A DNA stretch of 64,000 nucleotides from OCS116 sp051531935 (GCA_051531935.1 JAOPTR010000016.1:124001-188000); one strand, 5' to 3'; positions 1-9,454 are shown, counted from the first letter of the stretch. Numbers and translations: made by a program. Notes: a model not told the origin generated them from the letters alone.

Positions 1-107
1 TTACCTAATTTTGTTTCGGTGGCAGCAAGTGCTTCAGCGTCTGGATATTCAGGGATCTGCAATGCAGGTTTGTTTCTCCAGCTATTAGGTGTCCATAGTT
101 CTGTCAT
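1..107 (-). CDS. class II DAHP synthase, N-terminal fragment cut by window edge
   Basis: The reverse strand from an ATG at 107 reads MTELWTPNSWRNKPALQ and continues open to base 1 (35 codons). The WTPNSWR start and the following PEYPDAEAL segment are typical of the N-terminus of class II (plant/actinobacterial type) 3-deoxy-D-arabino-heptulosonate 7-phosphate synthase, the first enzyme of the shikimate pathway, which condenses phosphoenolpyruvate with erythrose 4-phosphate. Only the start is here, so no catalytic residue can be checked. Adjacency to gor fits a gene order common in Rhizobiales. Confidence 0.85.
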   Translation of the reverse strand, partial: MTELWTPNSWRNKPALQIPEYPDAEALAATETKLG

Positions 108-277
108 TTTTTCTAACCTTAAATTCTATACAAATTACATTTATTCTACTTCATTTCTGCACCTTATACTGGTTTTTGAATAAAACGAGTCATAAAGTCT
201 GTTATGAAAGAAATATCCACAATATTGTATATATGCGCAAGAATCTTGCGCTTTGTAAATGTCAGAAGTTAACCATA

Positions 278-1054
278 TTAGCTTATCAGGGCGAGTAATA
301 ACTGATTGAAATCAGCTTCGGAATCTATGTTTGCCAAATGGCCTGCATTGGCTAAATTGACTATATTGGCATCTTTACGGGTGGAGAGCATGGTTATGCT
401 TGCGGCTAATGTCGCGTTAATCTGCTTGTCGTCTTGGCATTGAATTAAGGTGAGTGGAACGTCTGAATTAGATAAAAACTCGGTATAATCGTATACCGCT
501 ATGTCGCTTAATGTAGAGGATAAAGCAATGTTATGATTTTTACTGAATATTTGTTTAAGTAACGGTTTTTGTTCTGGATTTTTAGCCATTGAGCCAATAG
601 CCGTTTTGGCTGCCCATGCGCCGATATATTTATAAGTATATTTTAAAATGGTGGTGAGAAATTTGGATGTCGACAAACTATAGGCTGTGCCAAAGGTAAT
701 TAAATGTTTGATTTTGTGTGGGGCAATTTTTAACAACTCAATGCCCACCAAGCCACCCAAACTATTACCGACCCAAATTGTGTTGGGGACTTTAAGGTGT
801 TGCAGGAGCTGCGATATATCGCGCGCATAACTAGCCAATGAGTAAGTGGTTGGAAGATCACTATCACCATGGCCACGCAAATCAGGTATGATCACATAAA
901 ATTCAGCCTTAAAAGCCTCTGTCTGGCCTGCAAATTGCAAGCCAGACGCGCCCAAACCATGACAAAACAAAAGCGCAGGGTTGGTGGGATTACCCACTGT
1001 GGTAAACGCAATACCCAGCCCTTCTTTTGTCATGAATCTCTGTTTAGGGTTCAT
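278..1054 (-). CDS. alpha/beta hydrolase fold protein
   Basis: A 258-aa cytosolic protein with the full alpha/beta hydrolase signature: an HG oxyanion motif at residues 32-33, the nucleophile elbow GNSLGG with Ser98, a likely acidic residue at Asp208 or Asp209, and the catalytic His239 in NAGHL. The family includes esterases, 3-oxoadipate enol-lactone hydrolase-like and haloperoxidase-like enzymes; the substrate cannot be assigned. Its ATG overlaps the TGA of gor by four bases (ATGA), so it is translationally coupled to and transcribed after gor. Confidence 0.88.
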   Translation of the reverse strand: MNPKQRFMTKEGLGIAFTTVGNPTNPALLFCHGLGASGLQFAGQTEAFKAEFYVIIPDLRGHGDSDLPTTYSLASYARDISQLLQHLKVPNTIWVGNSLGGLVGIELLKIAPHKIKHLITFGTAYSLSTSKFLTTILKYTYKYIGAWAAKTAIGSMAKNPEQKPLLKQIFSKNHNIALSSTLSDIAVYDYTEFLSNSDVPLTLIQCQDDKQINATLAASITMLSTRKDANIVNLANAGHLANIDSEADFNQLLLALIS

Positions 1055-2412
1055 GAACGTGTTGGCACTTTCATAGTTACCAATTCTTCGGAAGCTGTTG
1101 GATGCACTGCCATTGTGGCATCAAAATCGGCTTTTGTGGCGCCCATGCGCATCGTAATGCCCACAAGTTGAATCATCTCACCTGCACCATCACCCATAAT
1201 ATGCACGCCAAGCATTTTATCTGTCTTTTGATCGACAATTAGCTTCATCAGCATTTTGCTGTCGCTGCCCGCTAGAATATTTTTCATAGGGCGGAAGCTA
1301 GAGACATATACATCAATATGATTATATTTACGGCGTGCATCATGCTCGGTTAAACCAATGGTGCCTAGCTCTGGTTGGCTAAACACTGCGGTTGGAATGA
1401 GGCTGTGATCGACCGACATAGGATTGTTATTGAACAAAGTTTCGGCCACTGCATTGCCTTCGCGAATGGCAACAGGTGTTAGGTTTGCACGGTCAGTTAC
1501 ATCACCCACCGCATATATATTATCAACATTGGTTTGGGATTCAGGAGTGACTAGAACTTCACCTTTTGAACCTTGTTTAATACCCAATGCTTCCAAGCCC
1601 AAACCTTGCACATGTGGAACCCGACCTGTGGCATACATAACAGCGCCAGTTTTGAGGGTATTGCCATTGTTTAAATGCAGCAATAGGCCATCATCAAGTT
1701 TTTCGATTTTAGCAATATAGGTATTTAATTGCACGTCTAGGCCTGCCAAATCCATCTCGGCAGCGAGGCCGTCTTGTAAATCGCAATCAAAGCCACGTAG
1801 AATTTTTTCACCACGATACATTAAGTGGGTATTCACACCCAAACCGTTAAAGATACTTGCAAATTCGACTGCAATATAACCACCGCCTACAACCACAATA
1901 TCACTTGGTAATTCTGCAAGGTCAAAAGCTTCATTGGATGAAATTGCATATTGTGAACCTTCAATTGGTGGGATGAAAGGTGTGGCGCCTGTGGCGATGA
2001 GAATATATTTTGCTGTTACATCTCTATTTTCGTTAACCAGGTGGATTGTATGTTTGTCCTTAATAACCGCGCGAGAGCGGATGACTTCCACATCGCTATT
2101 GCCTAAATTACGATCATAAATACTTTCCAGACGATCTATCTCGGCATCTTTATTGGCGATGAGATTTGACCAATTAAATTTAGTTTCGCCAACATCCCAA
2201 CCATAGCCTTTAGCGGCTTTAAAGCTTTTTGAAAACTCTGATGCGTATACAAATAGCTTTTTAGGAACACAGCCACGAATAACGCATGTGCCGCCAACGC
2301 GATATTCCTCGGCCACAGCAACTTTGGCTCCAAAACCTGAAGCGATACGGCTTGCGCGTACACCACCCGAACCTGCACCGATGGTAAAGAGGTCATAATC
2401 ATATTGGCTCAT
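1051..2412 (-). CDS. gor: glutathione-disulfide reductase
   Basis: FAD-dependent pyridine nucleotide disulfide oxidoreductase of 453 aa that reduces GSSG to glutathione with NADPH in the cytosol. It has the FAD-binding GAGSGG (12-17), the redox pair in GGTCVIRGC (Cys43/Cys48), a second Rossmann motif GGGYIAVEFA followed by two arginines (YRGEKILR) that favour NADPH, and the C-terminal HPTASEE active-site motif. The ATG at 2412 is preferred over an in-frame ATG at 2418 because AGGA lies six bases before it, while the upstream ATG abuts that AGGA. It is the first gene of a pair with the downstream hydrolase. Confidence 0.96.
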   Translation of the reverse strand: MSQYDYDLFTIGAGSGGVRASRIASGFGAKVAVAEEYRVGGTCVIRGCVPKKLFVYASEFSKSFKAAKGYGWDVGETKFNWSNLIANKDAEIDRLESIYDRNLGNSDVEVIRSRAVIKDKHTIHLVNENRDVTAKYILIATGATPFIPPIEGSQYAISSNEAFDLAELPSDIVVVGGGYIAVEFASIFNGLGVNTHLMYRGEKILRGFDCDLQDGLAAEMDLAGLDVQLNTYIAKIEKLDDGLLLHLNNGNTLKTGAVMYATGRVPHVQGLGLEALGIKQGSKGEVLVTPESQTNVDNIYAVGDVTDRANLTPVAIREGNAVAETLFNNNPMSVDHSLIPTAVFSQPELGTIGLTEHDARRKYNHIDVYVSSFRPMKNILAGSDSKMLMKLIVDQKTDKMLGVHIMGDGAGEMIQLVGITMRMGATKADFDATMAVHPTASEELVTMKVPTRS

Positions 2413-2602
2413 ATTCATTCCTATCTATTTGTATAAAGATCTATGAGTTTAGTTTTATAAGTTATTTGAAAAATTTCAAATCAAATAAAATTAACCTATC
2501 TCAATTGTCACAATTAAACCTGAATTGAACCCAATTGCTGCCTTAATTCGCCTCTATAAAAACAGTGTGGTGTTAGAAATTTGAATATTATTGGAGCGAT
2601 TT

Positions 2603-3634
2603 ATGCCACAGGACCAACTTTTTACACATTTTAAACAACAACATAGCAATGACTTATTTTCTTATGCCAAAAAGCATAAAAAGAAAGCACTTGCCGTTGC
2701 ATTAACGCCTTTATTGGCCGCGTGTGATGGAGTTATCACCACATCATCCACCTATACAAGCACAACAGGTTTTTCGATTAATGAAGCGCCTGACGAAATT
2801 ACTGTGATACACAATTCCGACCCAATGGCAGCCACTATATATGTGGGCACTCACCAAGATGATGTGATTTATGCCAGTAATGATGATGATATTATATATG
2901 GGCATGATGGCAACGACATTATATATGCCAAAGCTGGCGAAGATGAAATTTATGCCGGTGATGGTGATGATTACATCATCCCAGGCAATGATCTAGGCTA
3001 TGATTATATTGATGGTGGCAATGGCGTTGATACAGTCAGCTATATTTATAATTCAGGAAAATTGGAAATCGACTTAAACACAGGTGAAGTGCTGATTAAT
3101 AATATTCTTGAAGATGATTTAGAAAACATCGAAAACATTGATGGCGTGAAAAACGACCAAAACACACTTTACGGTAATGCAGCCGACAATGTGCTTTCGG
3201 GTGGTGATTATAGTGATTTGCTCAAAGGCTTTGACGGCGAAGACACATTGGAAGGCCAAGATGGGGATGACGACCTGTATGGCGGCAATGGCAATGACGA
3301 ATTACAAGGCGGCGCAGGCAACGATATATTAGTTGGTGGCCAAGGCAGTGATGCTCTTTTTGGGGGCAGCGGGCAAGATATATTTGTATTTGAAGATGCC
3401 GACATCAGCACAGGGCCAATTACCACTGATGTGATCCATGATTTTAATTTTGCCGATGACTATATCGACTTTGCTGACCTAAACTTTATCAATAACTTTG
3501 GCGACGTTACCAATAACATGGTGCAAAACGGAAATGATGTTGAGATATTTATGCACGCCATTGACGATTTTTCAGTGACAATATTGAACACCGATACCAA
3601 CCAATTTACGGCCAATGACTTTATATTTGTTTAA
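2603..3634 (+). CDS. RTX (hemolysin-type Ca-binding repeat) protein with lipobox-like N-terminus
   Basis: A 343-aa acidic protein. The ATG at 2603 follows GGAG by six bases; an in-frame TTG lies 12 bases upstream. Residues about 21-41 form a Lys-rich stretch, a hydrophobic core and LLAAC, a good lipobox with Cys41, although the n-region is unusually long. Two blocks of nonapeptide-like RTX repeats follow (around residues 85-140 and 190-260, e.g. GGNGNDELQ, GGAGNDILV), and the C-terminus resembles the serralysin/type I secretion end (DVIHDF then IDF). The repeats bind calcium in known relatives. The lipoprotein signal combined with a type I-like tail is odd. The 3' end overlaps the convergent DMT gene by four bases. 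Function is unknown; a surface or extracellular protein is likely. Confidence 0.85.
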   Translation: MPQDQLFTHFKQQHSNDLFSYAKKHKKKALAVALTPLLAACDGVITTSSTYTSTTGFSINEAPDEITVIHNSDPMAATIYVGTHQDDVIYASNDDDIIYGHDGNDIIYAKAGEDEIYAGDGDDYIIPGNDLGYDYIDGGNGVDTVSYIYNSGKLEIDLNTGEVLINNILEDDLENIENIDGVKNDQNTLYGNAADNVLSGGDYSDLLKGFDGEDTLEGQDGDDDLYGGNGNDELQGGAGNDILVGGQGSDALFGGSGQDIFVFEDADISTGPITTDVIHDFNFADDYIDFADLNFINNFGDVTNNMVQNGNDVEIFMHAIDDFSVTILNTDTNQFTANDFIFV

Positions 3635-4521
3635 ACAAATAATAAGGCACTGCCCAAAACCACTAAGCCTGCGCCCACCCAAGCGCCAAGCGCAGGCACT
3701 TCTTTGGTTTTTATCCATAAAAGCGGCAACAGAATAGCAGGAGATGTTGCTGTTAATGTCGAGATAATACCCACCTCACCACCTTCTAGCGCGAACAAAA
3801 ATAATGTCATACCGATACCCATGCCATTTATACCCGCTAATACAGTTAACCCCAATAATTTGGGGGTTAAGGGGTTGGCGCGTTTTAACGCTTTGATTGG
3901 TAGCAATACCAATAGACTGAGACAAAGTGCTGACGTGCCAACCCGCAGAGCCGAAGCTGCCACAGGGTCGACCCCAGTTTCCATAACTGGCCGCGCCAGA
4001 ATTGAGCCAACAGCTTGAAAAAGAGCAGCGGCAATGCCGAGCGAAACGCCAATCCAGACAGGCCCTTTGATGGATTCCCACTGATGTTGTTGGTCTTTAC
4101 GCTTGCCAAACACCACAGCCAACACAACACCAACCGATACAATGATAACGCCCAAAATTTGCAAATATGATAATTGCTCATCAAGGAATACCCAACTTAG
4201 AAGAACTGAGATGGGTGCCGCTAATGAGAATAAGATAGCAGTACGCCTTGGCCCCATGCGGTTGAGCGTTAGAAACAAAGTGGTATCGCCTAAAAATATG
4301 CCAATAAAACCCGATAGGATGAGCGGTTGATAATGCTCGACTTGTACTGTTTGCCATGTATCGGCAACCCAAACCCAAACGGCTAACATAACGCCAATGA
4401 TGACCATACGAATCTGCACATAAGGTATAGCACCTAGTTCGCGTGAAGGTGTGGCGGAAATCATGCCACCGAAAGCCCATAATGTGGCCGCTGCTATGGC
4501 GGCAAGTTCGTAAATAGTCAT
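3631..4521 (-). CDS. EamA/DMT superfamily permease
   Basis: A 296-aa inner-membrane protein with about ten hydrophobic segments in two similar halves, the layout of EamA-type drug/metabolite transporters. The first helix contains LWAFGGMIS and the middle FLGDTTLFL, seen in relatives. The substrate is unknown. The ATG at 4521, which starts right at the first helix, is preferred; a TTG-initiated extension to 4584 adds 21 polar residues without a better ribosome site. It is transcribed alone, convergent with the RTX gene. Confidence 0.85.
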   Translation of the reverse strand: MTIYELAAIAAATLWAFGGMISATPSRELGAIPYVQIRMVIIGVMLAVWVWVADTWQTVQVEHYQPLILSGFIGIFLGDTTLFLTLNRMGPRRTAILFSLAAPISVLLSWVFLDEQLSYLQILGVIIVSVGVVLAVVFGKRKDQQHQWESIKGPVWIGVSLGIAAALFQAVGSILARPVMETGVDPVAASALRVGTSALCLSLLVLLPIKALKRANPLTPKLLGLTVLAGINGMGIGMTLFLFALEGGEVGIISTLTATSPAILLPLLWIKTKEVPALGAWVGAGLVVLGSALLFV

Positions 4522-4620
4522 CGCATAAAACTCTTGTTCAATAATTTTTTGAGCATATGAATAATGCTCCCAAACCTCAAACAAAATTAATTGATAGAAA
4601 TTAGTCGAAGCTAAAACAGA

Positions 4621-4648
4621 AAATGGCTCTCCAGAAGGAAAGCCATTT
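4621..4648 (-). terminator. probable rho-independent terminator after rpiA
   Basis: An inverted repeat AAATGGCT/AGCCATTT with a 12-base loop lies 34 bases past the rpiA stop; on the minus strand it runs into TTTTCTGTTTT. It would end the pyrC-pyrE-rpiA transcript. Confidence 0.7.
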
Positions 4649-4681
4649 AATAAATCTATAAATTTGACTTATATATTGAAC

Positions 4682-5377
4682 TTAAAGTTCAATTTTTTGA
4701 ATGCCGTCTTTGGCTGCGAGAATAGCAACATGCGCCAAACCAATAAACAAGCCATGCTCAACAACACCAGGAATGACATTTAAATTAAGCGCCAATTGTT
4801 TTGGATTTTGAATTTTACCCAATTCGCAATCATATATATAATGCCCACCATCGGTGATGAGTGGCTTACCATCTGGCAATAGGCGTAATTTCACAGCGCC
4901 CGCAGAACCCGCGTTTTTAATGGCATCGTGCATAAGCTCGACCGTTGCACCCGCGCCAAAAGGGATAACCTCTACAGGCAATGGAAATGCCCCAATAGGA
5001 TTGACTGATTTGCTATCATCGGCAATCACCACCATTTTGGCAGACGCTGCGGCAACAATTTTCTCACGCAACAAAGCAGCACCGCCGCCTTTTATGAGGT
5101 TTAGCTCGACATCTAGCTCATCCGCACCATCGACCACCAAATCTAATTTCGGAGTTTCGTCCAATGTGGTGAGTGGAATGTTTAGGCTTTCGGCCAGTTT
5201 ATGGCTTGCAATTGAAGTTGGCACACACAAGACATTAAAGCCATTTGCCACTTTTTCGCCCAAAGCTTTGATGAAAAACTCGGCCGTAGAACCTGTACCC
5301 AAACCCAGTTTCATACCGTCAGTTACATAATCTAAAGCCGCTTCTGCTGCCTGTTGTTTTAAACTTTTTTCTGTCAT
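4682..5377 (-). CDS. rpiA: ribose-5-phosphate isomerase A
   Basis: A 231-aa cytosolic enzyme that interconverts ribose 5-phosphate and ribulose 5-phosphate in the non-oxidative pentose phosphate pathway. It shows GTGSTA at 27-32, DGADE at 83-87 and KGGGAALLREK at 96-106, the phosphate-binding and catalytic loops of RpiA. Length is typical. It lies 24 bases after pyrE on the same strand, so ribose 5-phosphate supply (for PRPP) and pyrimidine synthesis are probably co-transcribed. Confidence 0.96.
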   Translation of the reverse strand: MTEKSLKQQAAEAALDYVTDGMKLGLGTGSTAEFFIKALGEKVANGFNVLCVPTSIASHKLAESLNIPLTTLDETPKLDLVVDGADELDVELNLIKGGGAALLREKIVAAASAKMVVIADDSKSVNPIGAFPLPVEVIPFGAGATVELMHDAIKNAGSAGAVKLRLLPDGKPLITDGGHYIYDCELGKIQNPKQLALNLNVIPGVVEHGLFIGLAHVAILAAKDGIQKIEL

Positions 5378-5401
5378 TTTACACCCAATTTGTAAAAATT
5401 A

Positions 5402-5935
5402 TTATTCGAAATCTTCTCTAGAGAAGACATAATCCAGCGTTAAGCCTTCATCTGCTAATTTTTCTATACCAACTTTATCGCGCAATAAAACGCAGATCAC
5501 ATGCTCGACAATGGCGCCTGCTTCGCGCAACATTTTTGTACTCTCAATAATTTGGCCGCCAGTTGTAACCACATCCTCAATGATAACAAGACGCTTGCCT
5601 TTAAAATCTAGGCCTTCGGCAAATTGGCATGTGCCATATTCTTTGGCTTTTTTACGTACAAATAATGATGGCATGCCGTTTTGAATGCCAATGGCTGTCG
5701 CAACAGGAACTCCGCCTAGCTCCAAACCTGCTAGGGCAAAGAATTCCTCATCAATCGCTTCAATTTTTTCAGCCATTAACGTGGCTATAGGCACCAAAAG
5801 GTGCGGCAGAGCTTCGAAACGGTATTTATCGAAATAATCACTTGAGATTTGGCCAGAGCGAAGTTTAAATTCGCCCGTAATCCAACATGTTTCGCCGCAT
5901 TCTTTGGCTAATTTCTTCTTATCAATGAATGTCAT
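5402..5935 (-). CDS. pyrE: orotate phosphoribosyltransferase
   Basis: A 177-aa enzyme that couples orotate to PRPP to give OMP. The PRPP-binding motif VIIEDVVTTGGQ is at 117-128 and the catalytic flexible loop RKKAKEYGT at 94-102. It is slightly shorter than the E. coli enzyme (213 aa), as in several alphaproteobacterial versions. Its ATG shares one base with the TAA of pyrC (TAATG), indicating tight coupling with dihydroorotase, the preceding step. Confidence 0.95.
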   Translation of the reverse strand: MTFIDKKKLAKECGETCWITGEFKLRSGQISSDYFDKYRFEALPHLLVPIATLMAEKIEAIDEEFFALAGLELGGVPVATAIGIQNGMPSLFVRKKAKEYGTCQFAEGLDFKGKRLVIIEDVVTTGGQIIESTKMLREAGAIVEHVICVLLRDKVGIEKLADEGLTLDYVFSREDFE

Positions 5936-6987
5936 TATGCTTCCTTAATGCGCCAATATAGCGGCGTGAGTGGGTCAAAAACTGTAAGGGCGCCATCAAG
6001 TGCTTTATATTCTGCAGCTATATTTAATGCCTGATCGGTTTTCTCTAGGGTGATGGTGGTTTCATTAACTGGCAATCCATAATAAGCGGGGCCGTTAAGT
6101 GATAAGAAGCCTTCCAATTTATCAAGTGCATTTGCCGCCTCGAACACTTGGGCGCAACAAATGATTGTATTGGGCGCATTAAACACGCCTGCACAACCAC
6201 AAGCTTGTAGTTTAGCATCGTCCATATGCGGTGCCGAATCGGTACCTAGGAAAAAACGCTTATCGCCACTTGTGGCCGCTTTGGCAAGTGCAACACGATG
6301 TTCTTCGCGTTTGACAATTGGCAAGCAGTAATAATGTGGTTTAATGCCACCAACCAACATGGCATTGCGGTTAATCATTAAATGATGTGTGGTGATGGTT
6401 GCGGCTAGATTTTGATCTTTTGATTGCACATAATCGACAGCGTTTTTGGTGGTAATGTGTTCCATAACCACTCTAAGCTCTGGAAATCTAGCTTTTATCG
6501 GCTCTAAAATTTTGTCTATAAACACCGCTTCGCGATCGAAAATATCGACATCTGCATCGACCACTTCGCCATGCACTAATAATGGCAGGCCAATTTTAGC
6601 CATACGTTCAAACACATGATAAACTTTTGAAAAATCTTTAACGCCGCTATCACTATTGGTTGTTGCACCTGCTGGGTATAGTTTTACCGCTTGGATGGCG
6701 CCTGATTTAAAACCTTGTTCCAAATCGTCAGCATCGGTACCCTCGGTTAGATACACCACCATGAGAGGTTGAAAATCATGTTCCTTTGGAAGCACGGCCA
6801 TAATTCTGCTTTTATAGGCGATGGCATCGGCTGCTGTACAAACAGGTGGCACAAGGTTAGGCATTATTATTGCACGGGCAAAATCTTGACTGGTATATGG
6901 CAATACGCGTTTGAGCATTTCGCCATCGCGCAGGTGGACATGCCAATCATCTGGCTTTACGAGCGTGATTGTTTTTACATTGGGCAT
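5935..6987 (-). CDS. pyrC: dihydroorotase (type II)
   Basis: A 350-aa zinc amidohydrolase converting carbamoyl aspartate to dihydroorotate. The metal motif HVHLRDG is at 16-22, the carbamylated lysine in AVKLYP is Lys102, and GTDSAPH supplies the metal-binding Asp; this is the E. coli PyrC class. The ATG at 6987 has AGGTGG just upstream; a GTG nine bases earlier would overlap that ribosome site. It is the first gene of pyrC-pyrE-rpiA. Confidence 0.96.
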   Translation of the reverse strand: MPNVKTITLVKPDDWHVHLRDGEMLKRVLPYTSQDFARAIIMPNLVPPVCTAADAIAYKSRIMAVLPKEHDFQPLMVVYLTEGTDADDLEQGFKSGAIQAVKLYPAGATTNSDSGVKDFSKVYHVFERMAKIGLPLLVHGEVVDADVDIFDREAVFIDKILEPIKARFPELRVVMEHITTKNAVDYVQSKDQNLAATITTHHLMINRNAMLVGGIKPHYYCLPIVKREEHRVALAKAATSGDKRFFLGTDSAPHMDDAKLQACGCAGVFNAPNTIICCAQVFEAANALDKLEGFLSLNGPAYYGLPVNETTITLEKTDQALNIAAEYKALDGALTVFDPLTPLYWRIKEA

Positions 6988-7081
6988 AGTGACCACCTAT
7001 ATAGATATGAATTATCTTTTCATATAGAATTGATGGGCAACAAGCCAACGTTATTTACGTTTTGTTAAGATATTATTGCGC

Positions 7082-7417
7082 TTAGTTATGCGATATAAAT
7101 TGACGATTCATTTCAACCATTTGTACGGATATCTTCATAGGTTGATTCAACAGCGATTCGACAGATTGGAATATGGCTTTGGAAAGTGCTGTCAAATGTT
7201 GTGCGTCTCGCCCTGGGAAAAGCTCTATTTTAATATGAATAAATGCCGCCTCCCCTTGCATGGTTAGGCTATAAGGCACTTCGGATGCCCGAACCTCGAC
7301 CGAAGCCATATCAAAAATTTCGATGGCCACAAATTCATCTAAGCAGGCTTGCATCACTTGTTTCATATCAACAGTTGCATCTAACTTGTTAGAAAATTTA
7401 ATAGATATATGAGGCAT
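7082..7417 (-). CDS. tautomerase-superfamily protein, CHMI (5-carboxymethyl-2-hydroxymuconate isomerase)-like
   Basis: A 111-aa protein beginning MPHISIKFS, with Pro at position 2 as expected for the N-terminal catalytic proline of the tautomerase superfamily. The length and the internal EVRASEVPYSL region match the CHMI/HpaF branch. HpaF acts in homoprotocatechuate degradation, but no other hpa genes are nearby, so the actual substrate is uncertain. It is divergent from nnrS (109-bp gap). Confidence 0.7.
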   Translation of the reverse strand: MPHISIKFSNKLDATVDMKQVMQACLDEFVAIEIFDMASVEVRASEVPYSLTMQGEAAFIHIKIELFPGRDAQHLTALSKAIFQSVESLLNQPMKISVQMVEMNRQFISHN

Positions 7418-7526
7418 TTAGTGAACTTTCTTCGTGAGCTGAATCAAACTGCGGCAATTTGCCAAATTGTGAATATTTATCAAATCTATAGCTTTGAAGG
7501 ATATTTAGCAAGCACAGGAAAAGCCA

Positions 7527-8684
7527 ATGAAAACCATATCTATATTTTTCTCGGCTGGTTTTCGACCATTTTTTTTAGCTGCCGCAACCATGGCATTGTT
7601 GAATATGGTGATTTGGATTGGCTATTTGTCTGGCGTTGTAGAATTACACAGTGAATTTACGCCAAGCATGTGGCACTTACACGAAATGATGTTTGGTTTT
7701 GTGGGTGCAGCCATAGCAGGGTTCTTACTAACTGCCGTGCCAAATTGGACAGGCCGCCCCAATTTGCGTGGTTTGAACTTAGCTTCCCTGTTTGCTTTAT
7801 GGACTATGGGGCGCGTCGCTAGCTTTTACTCGAGCTATACAGGCATATATTTTGCCGCAATAGCAGATTTGCCGTTCTTTTTTATATTGGGCATTTATAT
7901 TTACAAAGAAATTTTAGCCACCGGCAACCATCGCAATTTACCGATTGCCATTATGGTATCTATGTTTGGCGTGGCAAACGTCATTATATATGCCGAATAT
8001 ATATGGGGCTTTGAATCGGCACATTATGGATACCGTTTTTCTATTTTATTAATATCCTTGTTGGTAATGTTGATTGGTGGGCGAATTATACCTAACTTCA
8101 CTGCCAATTGGTTAAAACAACAAGGCTCTGACATTCGCCCGACCCTGATGGGGAAGTTTGACATTTATTGCATTGCCGCAAGCTTGTTTGGATTGTTATC
8201 TTGGGTCTTGATGCCAGATAATATCATCACTGGATTTTTGATACTCATCATTGGTTTTTTGAATGCTGTGCGATTTAGCCGCTGGCAAATGGCAGCAATA
8301 TTTAACAACCACATGCTGCTTATATTGCAGATTGCCTACCTTTGGTTGGCTGTAGGGTTGTTGGCTTTGGGCGTTTATATTATTTTTCAAATCGAACCAT
8401 TAAATATGCCTATTCATGCCCTTACAATTGGCGCCTTTACAACCATGATACTGGGCGTAATGACCCGCGCTAGCCTAGGGCATACAGGGCGCAAAGTAGC
8501 GGCGTCAAAACTTACATTATTGATTTTTTTAAGCATTCAAACGGCAGTGGTTTCTAGAATATTGGCAACCTATACAGATATGTTACATGATGAATTGTTA
8601 TATGTATCGGCTGTGGCTTGGGTTTTGAGTTTTGCTGTATTTATTATTGAATATGCACCATATTTTTTAAAAGCCCGAAAATAA
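7527..8684 (+). CDS. nnrS: NnrS family heme/copper membrane protein
   Basis: A 385-aa protein with about twelve hydrophobic segments and the NnrS hallmark around residues 50-75 (MWHLHEMMFGFVGAA, then AVPNWTG), with His50 and His52. NnrS proteins are linked to nitric oxide tolerance in denitrifiers and pathogens. The ATG at 7527 is preceded by AGGAAA. No convincing FNR/NnrR box was seen in the short upstream gap, and no denitrification genes are in the window. Confidence 0.9.
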   Translation: MKTISIFFSAGFRPFFLAAATMALLNMVIWIGYLSGVVELHSEFTPSMWHLHEMMFGFVGAAIAGFLLTAVPNWTGRPNLRGLNLASLFALWTMGRVASFYSSYTGIYFAAIADLPFFFILGIYIYKEILATGNHRNLPIAIMVSMFGVANVIIYAEYIWGFESAHYGYRFSILLISLLVMLIGGRIIPNFTANWLKQQGSDIRPTLMGKFDIYCIAASLFGLLSWVLMPDNIITGFLILIIGFLNAVRFSRWQMAAIFNNHMLLILQIAYLWLAVGLLALGVYIIFQIEPLNMPIHALTIGAFTTMILGVMTRASLGHTGRKVAASKLTLLIFLSIQTAVVSRILATYTDMLHDELLYVSAVAWVLSFAVFIIEYAPYFLKARK

Positions 8685-8743
8685 GCGAGACTGCGAATTA
8701 AAATTGTGCAATTATGCGGAAACAATTAAAAATGAGGTATGAA

Positions 8744-9394
8744 ATGTCTGTTGTTGCACATGAAATTGAAGGCGTGAGCGTTATTAATCACCCGCTAATC
8801 CAACATAAACTAACAATTATGCGCAAGAAAGACACACCATCTGTAGTGTTTCGTGCATTGATAAAAGAAATTAGCTTATTGCTTGGTTACGAAGTGACGC
8901 GTCACCTGCCTACAGAAATGATTGACATTGAAACGCCTGTAACAAAGACGAGTGCGCCAAAATTATCTGGCCGTAAATTATGTATTTTTTCAATTCTACG
9001 CGCTGGTGAAGGTTTAGCCCAAGGCTTACACGACCTCATTCCATCTGCGCGTGTTGGGCATGTTGGTTTGTACCGCGACCATGACAGCCTTGAAGCTGTA
9101 GAATATTATTTTAAAGCTCCAAACCATTTGGATGAAAGATTTTGCTTGGTAGTAGACCCGATGCTTGCCACAGGCAACTCGGCCATTGCAGCGCTTGACC
9201 AAATTAAAAAACGTGATGCAAAAGACATTGTTTTCTTGTGCCTTTTGGCTGCACCTGAAGGCCTAAGAGCATTACGCAAAGCCCACCCTGATGTGCCAAT
9301 ATTCACAGCATCAGTTGATGAAAAATTAAACGAAACTGGCTATATTGTGCCTGGTTTGGGCGACGCTGGCGACCGTATTTTTGGTACAAAATAA
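8744..9394 (+). CDS. upp: uracil phosphoribosyltransferase
   Basis: A 216-aa salvage enzyme making UMP from uracil and PRPP. It has HPLIQHKLTIMR near the start, ILRAGEGL (84-91), the PRPP motif VVDPMLATGNSA at 136-147 and the C-terminal GDAGDRIFGT uracil-binding end. The ATG at 8744 has GAGG seven bases upstream; an in-frame ATG at 8714 would add ten non-conserved residues. It lies 59 bases after nnrS and is followed by a strong terminator. Confidence 0.96.
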   Translation: MSVVAHEIEGVSVINHPLIQHKLTIMRKKDTPSVVFRALIKEISLLLGYEVTRHLPTEMIDIETPVTKTSAPKLSGRKLCIFSILRAGEGLAQGLHDLIPSARVGHVGLYRDHDSLEAVEYYFKAPNHLDERFCLVVDPMLATGNSAIAALDQIKKRDAKDIVFLCLLAAPEGLRALRKAHPDVPIFTASVDEKLNETGYIVPGLGDAGDRIFGTK

Positions 9395-9421
9395 ACTTTC
9401 ATCAGAATTTAAACACTTGGT

Positions 9422-9454
9422 CACACATCAAATAATTTGATGTGTGGCTTTTTT
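9422..9454 (+). terminator. rho-independent terminator of upp
   Basis: A perfect 11-bp stem CACACATCAAA/TTTGATGTGTG with a TAA loop is followed by GCTTTTTT, 28 bases past the upp stop. This is the clearest terminator in the window. Confidence 0.92.
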
